A stretch of DNA of 64,000 nucleotides from Sipunculus nudus (taxonomy: Eukaryota > Annelida > Sipuncula > Golfingiida > Sipunculidae), in the NCBI GenBank assembly GCA_026874595.1, contig CM049313.1, forward strand, positions 28,640,008 through 28,704,007. Reading direction: 5' to 3'. Both the position numbers and the translations under genes were made by a program. Below, piece by piece: positions 22,955 to 34,199 of this stretch (its first letter is position 1; each line of letters begins with the position of its first letter). The notes beneath the pieces are model-generated. The model saw only the letters and a program-made list of their open reading frames with translations, did not search any database and was not told the DNA's origin.

Positions 22955-24174
22955 TGTATCCCCAGACAAAGTCGGGATACTATGGTTTCACGACGGTCCC
23001 GCCGCCGCCTCCGCCGCCGCAGAAAAACCTTGTGAGCGGAATAACTCAAAAAATATTTCACTGATCATTTTCAAACTTTACATTTGTATAGATAAAGGTA
23101 AGGGGACGAAACCTATTTAAAATGGGGTTATGACCTATGCTAGGAGAGTGTCCTTGACCTTGAATAGGTCCATTTTTGCTGAAAATAACACAAATTCTTA
23201 AATATCTCAAGTAAGCTTGCATGGACTGGTCCAAAAATCAAGGTGACCGAAGATCTTGGATAGCCTTGAATATATAGCTCACTTGCCAATAGTGGATGAT
23301 CCATATCAATTTTGGGTTCACGAGGTCAAAGGTCAAGGCCACAGGAGCTATCTGTCAAAATATTAGTTTCTGGATGATAATTCCTGCTTTTATTGATGTA
23401 TTGATTACAAACTTGACTTATATATGTCCCATTTAATCAGCAAGACTCCAATTGATTTTGGGGTCATGAGGTCAAAGGTCAAGGTCACAGGACATCTTAA
23501 AAAAGATTGTGGATGCATTTTCAGCCAAACATTTCATCTCAGACCTTTCGTCTTGCACATATAGTTCATCTGCCAAAAGAGGAAGACCCCTATCAATTTT
23601 GAGGTCACAAGGTCAAAGGTGAAGGTCACAGGAGCCATCTGTCCAAAAATTAGTTTCTGGATGATAATTCCTGTTTTTATTGATGTAAGGATTTCAAACT
23701 TGACTTGTATATGTCCCATTGGAAAAACAAGACCCGATTTGATTTTGGGTTCATGAGGTCAAAGGTCAAGGTCACAGGACACATCTTTAAAAAGATGTGG
23801 ACGCATTTTTAGCCAAACATTTCATCTCAGATCTTTCATCTTGCACATATAGTTCACCTGCCATGAGAAGAAGAACCCTATCAATTTTGAGGTCACCAGG
23901 TCAAAGGTGAAGGTCACAGAAGCCCTCTGTCCAAAAATAGTTTCTGGATGATGATTCCTGCTTTTATTGATGTAGGGTTGTGATGTGCCAAAAGGTCAAG
24001 GTCTCAGAACCAACATCTTCAAAAAGATTGTGGATTGATAGATGGAAGAAACAATAATTGCTTGCTAAGTGTCAGTATATGCTGCTAAAAATGGGGACCT
24101 ATTCTTAAGGGGGGGGGGGGGCGTACTATGTCTGGGGATACTCTGGCACCTGCGCGGTGCCAAGAAATGTCTAG
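22955..24174 (+). mobile_element. Family D Helitron-like element, copy 1
   Basis: It begins TGTATCCCCAGACAAAG, which folds with the nearby GGGATAC. It then carries a CCGCCGCC tract and four or so AGGTCA units related to the family 2 cores. The 3' end has TCTGGGGATAC, an inverted copy of the start. A hairpin with arms TGGCACC and GGTGCCA (24144-24162, 5-base loop) follows, then eight bases and CTAG (24171-24174) followed by T. A hairpin shortly before CTRR|T is the textbook Helitron 3' terminus. The exact 5' base is unresolved because both copies share ATTGTA upstream of TCCCC. Confidence 0.7.
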
Positions 24175-24546
24175 TTTGTGTCGTATCATTTTATTCAAGT
24201 TCATACATATTTGCCTTCAACAATAACAAGAGTTCAAATATGTTATATATTAAGAACAATTGTTGACTTTTATTGATGATTCTTGCAACAACAAAAGTAA
24301 ACTGAATTGTGAACTATAGCCATGGCACGGCGTCCGTCCGCCGTTCGTTTATTAACAGCTTTTCTCAACAATGGCTGAGCAAATTTTTGTGAACATATGT
24401 GTATTGGGGGAAAAACGGAAATTGTTAGCGACATTTTTTTAGTTTTTATTTGCACTTTAGTTGTTTTAAAATTATCCCTTTCTGGGCATTTTGACCTGTA
24501 ATGTGGTCAGGGGTTTACAAACCTCCAGAATTTACCTCGTGTATCT
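24175..24546. other. Unassigned sequence
   Basis: AT-rich sequence with a short GGCACGGCGTCCGTCCGCCG stretch at about 24325. This may be a remnant repeat leader. No gene or RNA is recognised. Confidence 0.4.
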
Positions 24547-25355
24547 CTATCATTATGCAGAATTCGAGGAAAATTGGCCAAGTCTGTTTCAACTTTCTGA
24601 TTTATGACAAGAATAATTTTGCAATTTGTTATATGCAGTGCTGGATACTGCATGTTGCACTTGGCGTCCGGTGTCGTCATCCGGGTACAGGTCATTGGGT
24701 ACAGGTGTGATAGCCTTAACGGTAACAGTTTGTCATTTAGTTTGTTATTAACAGTTTGTCATTCAGAGATTTAAATCTTTTGTCAGTCTGTCCACTGTAG
24801 TTGGACTTATCCCCAAGTTACTGACAATTTTCCTCTTGGACTCGTGGGTATCCGGATTGTCCTCTTGAAAAAGAATGTTCTCGTCAGTGTAATCCTTGTT
24901 CGCCTCAGTTATTGCAGTCATTGGCCTGCCACTCCCGACCTGTCGACCAACTGAACCAGTTAATTCAAAAAGTTTGATTACCCCATTCACAGAACGTAGT
25001 TTCCACCCTTTCCATGAATATTTTCTTGCGATGCATGTCCCGCTCCATCACTATTCCACGAAGCAACACTTGATCAATTCCTTATCAGCAGAGCACAAAA
25101 ACAAAAAAAAATTCTGTGCACAACAAGGTACAAAGACAACTGAACAGAATATTATTTTGTTTTTGGCATGAAAAAGATGTACCTAGTCATCACACCTATA
25201 CCCAATGTCCTGAACCCAGAAGACAATTGACACCGACCGCCGGGGACATTATGCAGTACCCAGCACTGGATGTAGCGAATTTCACCATGCAAATTTATCC
25301 TTGTCACACATCAGGAATCTGAACAACTAAACCCATGAAATTTTACAAACATTAA
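24547..25355 (-). mobile_element. Deleted Tc1/mariner-like transposon with long inverted repeats
   Basis: Left and right flanks of a transposase fragment are inverted copies of each other for roughly 170 bp (about 24547-24715 and 25185-25355). The clearest pairing is CAGTGCTGGATACTGCAT near 24636 with ATGCAGTACCCAGCACTG near 25250. It extends outward to CTGATTTATGACAAGAATAA against the complement of the CTTGTCACACATCAGG region. The inner ends are CATTGGGTACAGGTGTGAT and its complement near 25190. The element holds only the N-terminal transposase domain, so it is an internally deleted, non-autonomous derivative. Confidence 0.65.
24763..24990 (-). pseudogene. N-terminal helix-turn-helix fragment of a Tc1/mariner-type transposase
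   Basis: The 75-residue open frame reads FELTGSVGRQVGSGRP, the linker arm with the GRPR-like AT-hook typical of Tc1/mariner proteins. It continues ILFQEDNPDTHESKRKI and NLGISPTTVDRLTKDL, the second helix-turn-helix (paired-like) motif. In live elements this part binds the terminal inverted repeats. The DDE catalytic domain is absent: the frame stops after the DNA-binding region and the right inverted repeat begins within about 200 bp. The assignment to the superfamily is good; the exact family is not determined. Confidence 0.75.
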
Positions 25356-25444
25356 ACAATATACATAATTTTACACAACTTACATGTAGCATTTATAAAA
25401 TTATTAACCCCTAACTTTCGGGTGTTTTTTTTTCTGAATCACCC

Positions 25445-25460
25445 AATACACACACACACA

Positions 25461-25505
<45 letters not shown>
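25445..25505. repeat. CA and TA microsatellites
   Basis: A short CACACACACACA run (about 25450-25461) is followed by a pure TA run (about 25468-25505), just left of the Gypsy target-site duplication. Confidence 0.9.
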
Positions 25506-25507
<2 letters not shown>

Positions 25508-25540
25508 ATCGTCTTTGCTCTGATTAATAGGATTCAGAAG

Positions 25541-25544
25541 TAAC
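25541..25544. repeat. Left target-site duplication TAAC of the Gypsy element
   Basis: TAAC directly precedes the TGTAACC end of the left LTR and matches TAAC at 36648-36651 directly after the TGCCACA end of the right LTR. A 4-bp duplication is within the range of Ty3/Gypsy integrases. Confidence 0.75.
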
Positions 25545-28500
25545 TGTAACCACTTTACAGTGATCTACATAACAAAACTCGTGCTGCTGTGACCAGAACA
25601 GCTTATTGCTCTTATATATGATGTTCCACATACACAAAGGAAAGTAGTACGTGTCTGTGTCTTTATGTGGCTGGCACCTATTGAAAATACACAAAATATG
25701 GTAATGGTAAGTCTCGGGCGAGCACAGCTCATCAACACATAGAGTGCCAAATAGACATGATAAACATGAAAAGGTATTACGAAAATGTATTACAAATAAC
25801 CAGTCACATGACCATAAAAAACACATGGCAATGTACAGTAACATGATGACTTATATTACTCACCATAACATAGTTATAACAGACTGTCTGTCTTACACTT
25901 ACAGTTATACAGTACCAAAGTAATGCAGTGTCAAAGTACATGTTTTAGTCCACACAAACATAACTCTATCAGAGTAAACAGTATATGTTTAACAACTGTG
26001 ATATTTGCTAAATAAACAATTAATACACACAAATATATAATAAGTATTACAGTGTCTTACTGAGTGTTACTGAATGTTACTGAGTGCTCAAACTGCAGCA
26101 TATTACACATAAACCTAATCTATATACCCTATACTGGTATCAAACAATTTCATGTTATACCTGCACACAGCCTATACAGCCGCCGGAAACAGCACATAAG
26201 GATCTACTGGACTGGAGTGTGACTCCTGAGCTGGCACCAACACCCTGCACCAAGTGCTGTCAAATGACATATGAAAGGACCAATTTACTATGATGTCTTA
26301 CTCGTCCATATCCGAAATGTAAACCATCAATTCTCCAACATTATTTAAATGCGACACAAACTCGGGTACATACCAATAAATGAATATCTCGGCGATAATC
26401 TGGAGACATTGAAATAACTACGCTGGAAATCCGAACATGCATCTCTACCCCTGTATGGCGTTAATAAAAGTTATTATAACTAATTTATTAAACACCTACG
26501 CCATCACTCTATGCGAATAAATCAGTTAACATCATCATGAGAGAAGGTCTGTTGGCTACAAAACATCTCCTGGCGGGCATTAACAAACTGCATGGCCATT
26601 TCATGCCAGTTTAAGAACGCTGCCGTAATTTTACAATCTCATGCATATATGAGGTCTTTAACAACGTATTTCCATGAAAAAAAAGTTTAAACTAGACATT
26701 TCTTGGCACCGCAGGTGCCAGAGTATCCCCCCCCCTTTTAAGAATAGGCCCCTATTAGCAGCATATACTGACACTTGGCATATTTATTGTTTCTTCCATC
26801 TATCAATCCACAATCTTGTTGAAGATGTTGGTCCTGTGACCTTGATCTTTTTAAAGATATGTCCTGTGACCTTGACATTTGACCTCATGACCCCAAAATC
26901 AATTTGGGTCTTGCTTTTCCAATGGGACATATACGAGTCAAGTTTGAAATCTATACATCAATAAAGCAGGAATTATCATCCAGAAACTAATTTTTGGACA
27001 GATGGCTCCTGTGACCCTAACCTTTGACCTTGTGACCTCAAATTTGATAGGGTTCTTCCTCTCTTGGTAGGTGAACTATATGTGCAAGATGAAAGATCTG
27101 AGATGAAATGTTTTGCTGAAAATGCATCCACATCTTTTTAAAGATGTGTCCTGTGACCTTGACCTCATGACCCCAAAATCAATTTGGGTCTTGCTTTTCC
27201 AATAGAACATATACAAGTCAAGTTTGAAATCCATACATCAATAAAGCAGGAATTATCATCCAGAAACTAATTTTTGGACAGATGGCTCCTGTGACCTTCA
27301 CCTTTGACCTTGTGACCTCAAAATTGATAGGGGTCTTCCACTCTTGGCAGGTGAACTATATGTGCAAGATGAAAGATCTGAGATGAATTGTTTGACTGAA
27401 AATGCATCCACAATCTTTTTAAACAGGTGTCCTGTGACCTTGACCTTTGACCTCATGACCCCAAAATCAATTAGAGTCTTGCTTTTCCAATGGGTCAAAT
27501 ACAAGTCAAGTTTGAAATCCATACATCAATAAAAGAAGGAATTATCACCCAGAAACTAATTTTTGGACAGATGGCTCCTGTGACCTTCACCTTTGACCTA
27601 GTGACCTCAAAATTTATAGGGTTCTTCCTCTCTTGGCAGGTGAATTATATGTGCAAGATGAAAGATTTGAGAAGAAATGTTTGGCTGAAAATGCATCATC
27701 TTTTTAAAGATGTGTCCTGTGACCTTGACCTTTGACCTCATGACCCCAAAATCAATTCTGGTCTTGCTTTTCCAATGGGACATATACAAGTCAAGTTTGA
27801 AATCCATACATTAATAAAAGCAGGAATTATCATCCAGAAACTAATTTTTGGACAGATGGCTCCTGTGACCTTCACCTTTGACCTTGTGACCTCAAAATTG
27901 ATAGGGGTCTTACTTTATTGGCAGATGAACTCTATGTGCAAGATGAAAGATCTGAGATGAAATGTTTGGCTGAAAATGCATCCACAATCTTTTTAAAGAT
28001 GTGTCCTGTGACCTTGACCTTTGACCCCAAAATCGATTGGAGTCTTGCTTTTTCAATGGGACATATATAAGTCAAGTTTGAAATCAATACATCAATAAAA
28101 GCAGGAATTATCATCCAGAAACAAATTTTGGACAGATAGCTTCTGTGGCCTTGACCTTTGGCCTTGTGACCCCTAAATTGATGGATCATCCACTATTGGC
28201 AAGTGAGCTATATATTCAAGATGGAAGTCCTGGGATGAAAGTTTGGCTTAAAATGCATCCACAGTATCTTTTTTGATGCCAGTCCAGTGACCTTGACCTT
28301 TGACCTCATGACCCTAGAACCTATAGGGTTCTTACTTTAGTGGTGGGCCATACATAAGTCATGTTTGAAATCCATATGGCTATCAACACTGGAGATATCA
28401 TGAGGTGTGTGATTTTCACCATAAATGGCAATATTCAAGGTCTAGGCCACTCTCATAGGAAAGATCATGACCCCAATTTAAATAAACATCATCCCATAAA

Positions 28501-29007
28501 CCATACCTATGTATATGCATAATATAAAAGAAATCTGTCCATTAGTTTTTTTATTATAATGCTCACAGTACTGTAAGGTTGCAATTTGAGTGACCTCATT
28601 TTAAATAGGCGTCGTCCTCTTACCCATATCTATACATATACCAAGTTTGGTAAAGTTCCGTGAAATATTTTTTGGGTTATCGCGCCAACAAGATTTATAG
28701 GCGGCAGCAGCGGCGGGACCGGTATGAAAACATAGTATCCCCCGACTTTGTCTGGGGATACAATGACATCTAATAAAATGAACTACGTACCCCATATGGG
28801 TCGATCTTAGCTGTAACAAGCACAACACAGGAAACAATTCCGATTGTACACGAAACAGGGCGCAAACCATGTGCCTTCTCATGAATTGCGCCTTAACACT
28901 TCCTCTTGCGCAGAACATGATGCGCAGTCTATAAAAACTACTTTCGACCGACCAAAGTCGACATCTATCGGCGGAGCGACAAACTAATCTCTTTGACGTC
29001 TGCCACA
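25545..29007 (-). repeat. 3' LTR of the Gypsy element, interrupted
   Basis: The parts 25545-26386 and 28811-29007 align with 35606-36450 and 36451-36647 respectively. They begin TGTAACCACTTTACAGTGAT and end GACGTCTGCCACA in plus orientation. Between them lie 305 bp, a family D element (26692-28764) and 46 bp. Because the family D element has clean ends, the 351 bp of extra sequence is probably original LTR that the right copy has lost, though an older insertion here is also possible. Confidence 0.85.
26692..28764 (-). mobile_element. Family D Helitron-like element, copy 2, inside the 3' LTR
   Basis: On the minus strand it begins TGTATCCCCAGACAAAG at about 28764. It contains a CCGCTGCTGCC stretch, then about seven ~280-bp AGGTCA units (read in plus as TGACCTTGACCTTTGACCT). 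It ends with a GGCACC-TGC-GGTGCC hairpin, eight or so bases, CTAG at 26692-26695 and then TTT. Ends and content match copy 1 at 22955-24174 in the opposite orientation, with more core units here. Small open frames in this stretch are shadows of the repeat. Confidence 0.75.
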
Positions 29008-29025
29008 TGCACCCCTCCTTTTTCT
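29008..29025 (-). other. Polypurine tract of the Gypsy element
   Basis: On the minus strand the bases immediately before the 3' LTR read AGAAAAAGGAGGGGTGCA. A purine run abutting the LTR is where second-strand synthesis primes in LTR retrotransposons. Confidence 0.75.
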
Positions 29026-29473
29026 CAACTACATCCCATCTTGAGAAAGATGAAGAGGTTACAAATACCCTTAGTCCACACTTATGAAATGTGCTATTTT
29101 CTATATATAAACCTTTACAAAGAAGATCTGACGTCTAATGCCTAGCATCCTAACCTGGGTAACAAACTCTGAAAAGCTTAGTAGCTAATGAAAGCTAGAC
29201 ATAATTAACTCAAGTTACAAAGTACCAAAACAAAATAGGGATATTGCATGATATTGCAACATACAAACAAAATGTATTTAATATGACAATCTACACAAGC
29301 TTTACATCGTCATTACACCGTAGTCTCCTTATGGTTGTGTTCTATGTTAACATATTCTACTCTGGGATGTGCCGAAGATCTTGGCAGATAATGAAAGTTA
29401 CTATGCATCCCAGCTGTCAGTCTTGTAGTCCTTCATACCGGTTCAATATTTCTATGTACAACAGACGGATGTT

Positions 29474-31025
29474 CTATACGAGCTTGACCTCTGTCTGGAA
29501 GCCTAACTGGATCTCGATCCAACATTCCTGGGGCAGGATTCTCAGTAATAAGCAATGTCCCATCCAGTTCCTCCTCATCCGAGCCTCATCCGAGACAATA
29601 TCAGGCATTCTTTTGTCAACATCTCTTCGCTGCCACTCCGGAAGAGTGATTGGTTGTTGCACATCTCTTGGTTCTGGGCATATCCTCAGCTGGCCCTGGT
29701 TAACCCACTTCACCGGTCCAAACCCATCCGCAGGCTCAATCTTGTAAACATCTTGGTCTCCTCTCTGGTCGACTACCTTAAAGACCTTTGAGCCATACGA
29801 GTCTTGGATCTTCGAACGTCCTTTCAGAAACTGTTGCAAATAAGGATAACGGAGCTTCCTTTGCTTTTCTGTTGTAAACTTGTTTCCTCACAGCTGCTGC
29901 CTGCTGCAGTCTCTCTGTGACATGTCTATATGCCTCCTGTAACCTTTGCTGATGTATCAAAACCCAGTCAATCTGATTTCTCACTAAATCATCACTCTCT
30001 AGGGTCGTTCCTAAATGGAAATCCGCTGGAAGTTAAGGGTCCCTTCCAAACAATAGGTAAAAGGGAGAATATCCCGTGGAGCTGTGAGGTGTTGTGTTGT
30101 ATACAAACACTAACTCACTAAGGTGTTCTGTCCATCTGACCTTCTGGTGTGGAGGCAGTGTCCGCAGTAGGTCGTGCATAGTCCTATTGAAGCGTTCTAC
30201 TTGGCCATTACCAGCCGGGTGGTACCTCGTGGTGTGTGACCGCTGAACCCCGTAAAGGCGACACAACTCCTGCACAACCTTCGCCTCAAATGATCTGCCC
30301 TGATCGGAGTGTAAACGCATACACGGCCCGTATCTGTAAAACCACTCCTTCACTAAACACTTGGCCACTGTGGTTGCGCTCTGGTCCTTGGTTGGGATCG
30401 CCACAACCCACTTGGTGAAGGCATCAGTAAGGACGAATACATTCTCACGGCCATCTCTGGACCTTTCAAGTAACGTAAAATCCATACAGACTAACTCTAA
30501 GGGTTGTGTTGCCAGGATGGACCCCAGTGGTGTTCTAACCTTGCGATGCTTTGCAAGAATACACCTATCAAAATTCTCGATCCAGTCTTTTATGAATGTG
30601 GACATCTTCGCAAAGTAATATTTGGCCCGAACCATGGCCTCGGTGCGTTCAACGCCTTGATGTCCATGTTGTTCGTGCATGGCGCGCAATACATCTGACT
30701 GAAGAGAAGCTGGAAGGACGATCTGCTTTATTTCTCCCAAAAGAGGGTCACGTACCCTACGATAGAGTATTCCGTCTTGTGTTCCTAGCCTGGACCACTG
30801 CCGAATCATCAGCTGTACTGGGATGGACTCTTGTTTCCTTACATGCAACTTTGGCTTCTGCCCCTTCAACCAGTAACCGAGGACCTTTCCGATATCTGGA
30901 TCCCTCACCTGCATCATGGCAACCGTTTCAGAGGACAACGAGGGTAAGCACGTTGCAACTTCCTCCTGAAACAACTCTCTTGGCTGGTCAACCTGTTCCT
31001 CTGATGAATCTAGAGCTGCAATCAA
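29474..31025 (-). pseudogene. pol: Integrase region of the Gypsy pol gene
   Basis: The main open frame (30033-31025, 330 residues) holds an N-terminal zinc-binding region ([12 protein letters not shown], then [12 protein letters not shown], where the first of the usual two cysteines is Phe). A DDE core follows, with [13 protein letters not shown] and [11 protein letters not shown] supplying Asp, Asp and Glu. It ends at GRDP with an in-frame TAA (about 30030). The same frame then continues (RNQIDWVLIHQQRLQEAYRHV), and after a shift a C-terminal module at 29474-29839 gives SYGSKVFKVVD and VYKIEP. The enzyme would splice element cDNA into host DNA in the nucleus. The central domain is remarkably open, which points to modest age. 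The HHCC change and the stop make activity unlikely. Confidence 0.9.
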
Positions 31026-31044
31026 CTCTGCTCGACTGCTGGTA

Positions 31045-31486
31045 GTTTAGTTTTCGTAAGCAGGTAAGTAAGTGGGTTATTATCTGTCAGAACGGTAAAT
31101 GTTCCGTACTGTAGGTACTCCCCGAACTTATCGCAAATTGCCCACTTCAGAGCGATGAGCTCAAGGTGTTTTGAACTGTACTGTCCTGGATCACGCTAAG
31201 TTCCCCTCAGCCCTCTACTGGCATACGTGATCACGCACTTCCTCCCGTCACGTTCCTGACTAAGCACAGCCCCTAAACCTTGTAATGAGGCATCCGTTTC
31301 TAACGTGAATGGTTGACCGAAATCAGGGTAGCTTAGCAGCGGAGGATGTGTCAATGCTGCCTCAAGTTTCTCAAATGCCTCTTGGTGTTCCAGGCCCCAG
31401 AGATCAATTATTCTCATAGACTTTGATGTCTGTCCCTTCTGCTTTTCAATGGCTTTGCTAACAAGCCGGTGTAGAGGTGCAGCCAT
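31045..31486 (-). pseudogene. pol: RNase H domain of the Gypsy pol gene
   Basis: Frame 31196-31486 gives MAAPLHRLV, the connection between RT thumb and RNase H. It continues with WGLEHQEAFEKLEAALTHPP and FTLETDASLQGLGAVLSQ, the first RNase H block with its catalytic Asp, then ITYASRGL. A stop and frameshift follow at about 31196. In the other frame the domain continues through KHLELIALKWAICDKFGEYL and LTDNNPLTYLL, with the later Glu and Asp blocks, to about 31045. The domain removes the RNA strand during reverse transcription. The break shows that this copy cannot make a full polyprotein. Confidence 0.88.
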
Positions 31487-31510
31487 CCGCGCAAACCCCT
31501 GAACAAACCG

Positions 31511-32391
31511 TCAGTAGTATGAACTGAAGCCAAGGAACCGGCGCAGCTCCTTTAGTGTTCTTGGTGTTGGCCAATCAACTACCGCTCGTAACTTATCTGG
31601 GTCAGTGGCAACCCCTTCAGGACTGACTATGTGCCCTAAGAACTTTACTTTCTTACATAAGAACGAACACTTTTCTCCCTTCAGTTTCAGTCCATGAGAA
31701 CGCAATCGGTTAAACACTGTCTCTAACCTCTGGATGTGCTCACTGAAACTACTGCTAAACACAATTATATCGTCAAAATATACTAGCAGAATGTTGAACA
31801 TGTCATCACTAAAAACACGCGACATCAGTCGTTGCCAAGTACGTGGACTATTGCTGAGGCCAAACGGCATTCTCACAAACTCAAAGAGACCCATCGGAGT
31901 TGTGAACGCAGTCTTCGGTCTGTCTTCCGGAACTACCTGGACCTGATGGTAGGCCGAAGCCAAGTCCAACGTACTAAAGTACTGTGCGTCACTCAGAGCG
32001 CCAAGCGACTCTTCAATTCTCGGCAGGGGAAATATGTCCCTCTTTACCTTGCGGTTCACCCTCCTATAGTCCACGCTGAGACGGATCTCACCTGATCGCT
32101 TTCGGACAATGACTACTGGAGACGCATATTCTGATCCGCTTTCAACTATAATCCCCTTCTCGATAAATCCTTCAGATGTTCCCTTACACCATCTATCAGC
32201 TGGGGTGGAATCCTCCTATATGGTTCTTGGGTTGGAGTGTCATCAGTTGTTTGGATAGGATGCTGAATGGAAGGGGAGGCAGGAAGTAGTTCCCCTTCAG
32301 CCACAAAAACATCAGCATTCCTCCACTTTAAAACTTTCGAGGTCCACTGCGGGAAGATGGGTTGATTTCTGTCCCGTGTCAGCGCGTACAC
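31511..32391 (-). pseudogene. pol: Reverse transcriptase domain of the Gypsy pol gene
   Basis: Frame 32146-32391 gives the segment upstream of RT (PQLIDGVREHLKDL). A frameshift near 32150-32170 moves to the frame that contains EYASPVVIVRKRSGEIRL, DYRRVNRKVKRDIFPLPRI, FSTLDLASAYHQV (first catalytic Asp), PFGLSNSPRTWQRLM and the catalytic VYFDDIIVFS box (codons 31769-31780). KVKFLGHIVSPEGV and LRRFLGFSSYY of the thumb follow. The order and wording are typical of Ty3/Gypsy. A stop follows SSYY at about 31511. The enzyme copies element RNA to DNA in cytoplasmic particles. Apart from the frameshift and end stop the domain is intact. Confidence 0.92.
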
Positions 32392-32399
32392 TCACTTGC

Positions 32400-33105
32400 A
32401 GTTCATGCTTATCCACGACAACATCTATGTCAATATCTCTGTCAATTGGGTTCACCTTACAAACTGTACCAACTCAGAAATTTGGCTTAGGGACCACATC
32501 CGAACTCGAAAAGTTCACAGCAGGTATCTGCAGCGGTCCCTCTCCTCCCTTGACTAGGGTTGGGGTTAACTGCAAGCCACATTGCACTAGCTGGTGCAAC
32601 GGCTCCACTAACACCGCTCCATCTACCTTAGGTACAGTAATCCTAACATCACAGATACTGTTCGATGGGACCAATACTTCTGAAAGCTCAGCCACCCGCA
32701 CAAACTTGGCTTTCATCTCTGCTGGAATAGTACAATTCTGGCTATCAATACAAACTGCTTCTCGGAAACGAGGTAGCTGTTTCATAACATTGGTTCCAAG
32801 AAGTCCTGGAACTGCTTCTCGCTTCTCCTTAACCTCAGGGGTGTCCTTCATGACTAATATGCCGACATCTGCAAGCTCCACTCCCTCTATCTCTACTGGT
32901 AAGACAAGCAGACCTAGGTACGGGATATCAAGCCCATTAGCCGCGTTCAGCGTCAACCATCCATGTGTCTCGAGTAGGTGACCATCCAGGTGTTCCCTGT
33001 AGAACTTTTCTGAGACTGTCGAAACCTGGGACCCGGTGTCCACTAAACACTGTATCTCGAACCCACCTATCTTTGCACGTGACTGCTCTTCCACCAATCG
33101 TCTTA
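32400..33105 (-). pseudogene. pol: Aspartic protease region of the Gypsy pol gene
   Basis: Frame 32474-33097 starts in a frame different from gag. Within its first 30 residues it holds IQCLVDTGSQVSTV, the active-site DTG (about 33032-33040). About 100 residues on it has VPGLLGTNVMKQL, the second conserved block of retropepsin-like enzymes. The protein would cut the Gag-Pol polyprotein. The frame change relative to gag suggests -1 or +1 frameshifting between gag and pol in the active ancestor. The region past IPAVNFSSSDVVPKPNF ends at a stop near 32474. The linker to RT continues in another frame (HELQVSV). Confidence 0.85.
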
Positions 33106-33126
33106 CGCATCAACTCCATCCTGGAA

Positions 33127-34199
33127 TCAACATTTATTCTCACCAACTACCTGCTGAGCGTCAATATTAGGGCTGCCAGTCGACGCAGCAGCAACTGGGA
33201 TTTCCTCCTCCTGAGTCGAAGTCTGGTTCCTCTTGGGACAATCCCTACGAATATGTCCATACTCTTGACAAGAGTAACACCTAACACCTCTAGCACCTGA
33301 ACTGTAGCCTCCAGTCCTGGGTAGTGGCTCATGCTTGCCCTGCAATACTTTCAGTAAGTCCTGGTTTTGACGAACTAGCGCTGCCTGCTGCTGCTGGCTC
33401 TTTTCCAGCATAGTCCTCAACGTTGCCTGCTCCTGCCGCAGTTGTTCCAGTTGTCCAGCTACCGCAGCCAACATACCAAATGATCGTGGCTTTTGTTCTG
33501 TGGTATCCGCTGAAACAACCTGAGTCGAGGCTTTACTCTGCACATCGTCATCCTCCGACCAAGCAATAGCTTCATGTCTGATCTCCTGGAAAGTTACATC
33601 AGGATTTCTCTTTATTTCTCTCTTAAGTCTCTCCGTAGAACCTTGTCACGTATCTTTTCAACGAAACAGTCCCTCAGTGTAAGATCTTTGTTCACAATGC
33701 CGCCTAGATCCTTCTTTAGGGCTCGCTCTGCCAGAGCTATGAGACCGTGGGAAAAGTCCCTCAGCGATTCCTTGCCACCTTGTTTGCGATTGTAAAATAA
33801 GTCGAGGATCTCTGACGTGTCCTTCTTTTCACCAAAAGCATCCTCCAGCAGCTCAAACATCTGATCCGGGTCACGAACCTCAGCATACCTGACCTCATTC
33901 TTTGCCGCACCCTCTAGGTAAGACATCAGAAAATCGTTCGCATCACGCCCTTCCAGCCCCTGGCTTCGGACTGCTCCTCAAGCCTCAAGGATCCAGTCAT
34001 CCAGCTTAGATGGATCTCCACTGAAACTGGGCAGCTTCCTGTGGGCATAAACCACTCTCACAGCTGGGGGTGCTGCAGGAGGGGAAGCCTGGGCTCCCAC
34101 TGACACTCCCTGATCTAACCTGGCCTGTAGCTGCTCCAACCGACGTCTGAGGGCTTCATGCTCCTCTCCCATATTTAAAATATCGTAACTATTTTGCAC
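33127..34199 (-). pseudogene. gag: gag gene of the Gypsy element, broken
   Basis: Translation starts near 34199 with an NMGEEHEALRRRLEQLQ coiled coil. A Pro/Ala linker (SPPAAPPAV) and the capsid entry RKLPSFSGDPSKLDDWILEA follow. An in-frame TGA at 33978-33980 interrupts it; CGA would read through, which suggests a CpG C-to-T change. The same frame continues with MSYLEGAAKNEVRY and FELLEDAFGEKKDTSEIL to about 33612, where a frameshift occurs. The last frame (33127-33543) gives a Gln-rich coil and a CCHC zinc knuckle, CYSCQEYGHIRRDC, for RNA binding. Capsid plus nucleocapsid length is about 350 residues, normal for Gypsy. A stop after NKC ends it at about 33127. Confidence 0.9.

Noticed and set aside
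29244-29747. 167-codon plus-strand open frame
   Set aside because: Antisense to the Gypsy integrase C-terminus and 3' untranslated part; no recognisable domain.
30236-31045. Plus-strand frames opposite the integrase
   Set aside because: Shadows of the 330-residue integrase frame; no independent support.
32376-32981. 201-codon plus-strand open frame
   Set aside because: It lies antisense to the protease region of the Gypsy element, has no motif of its own, and is explained as a shadow.
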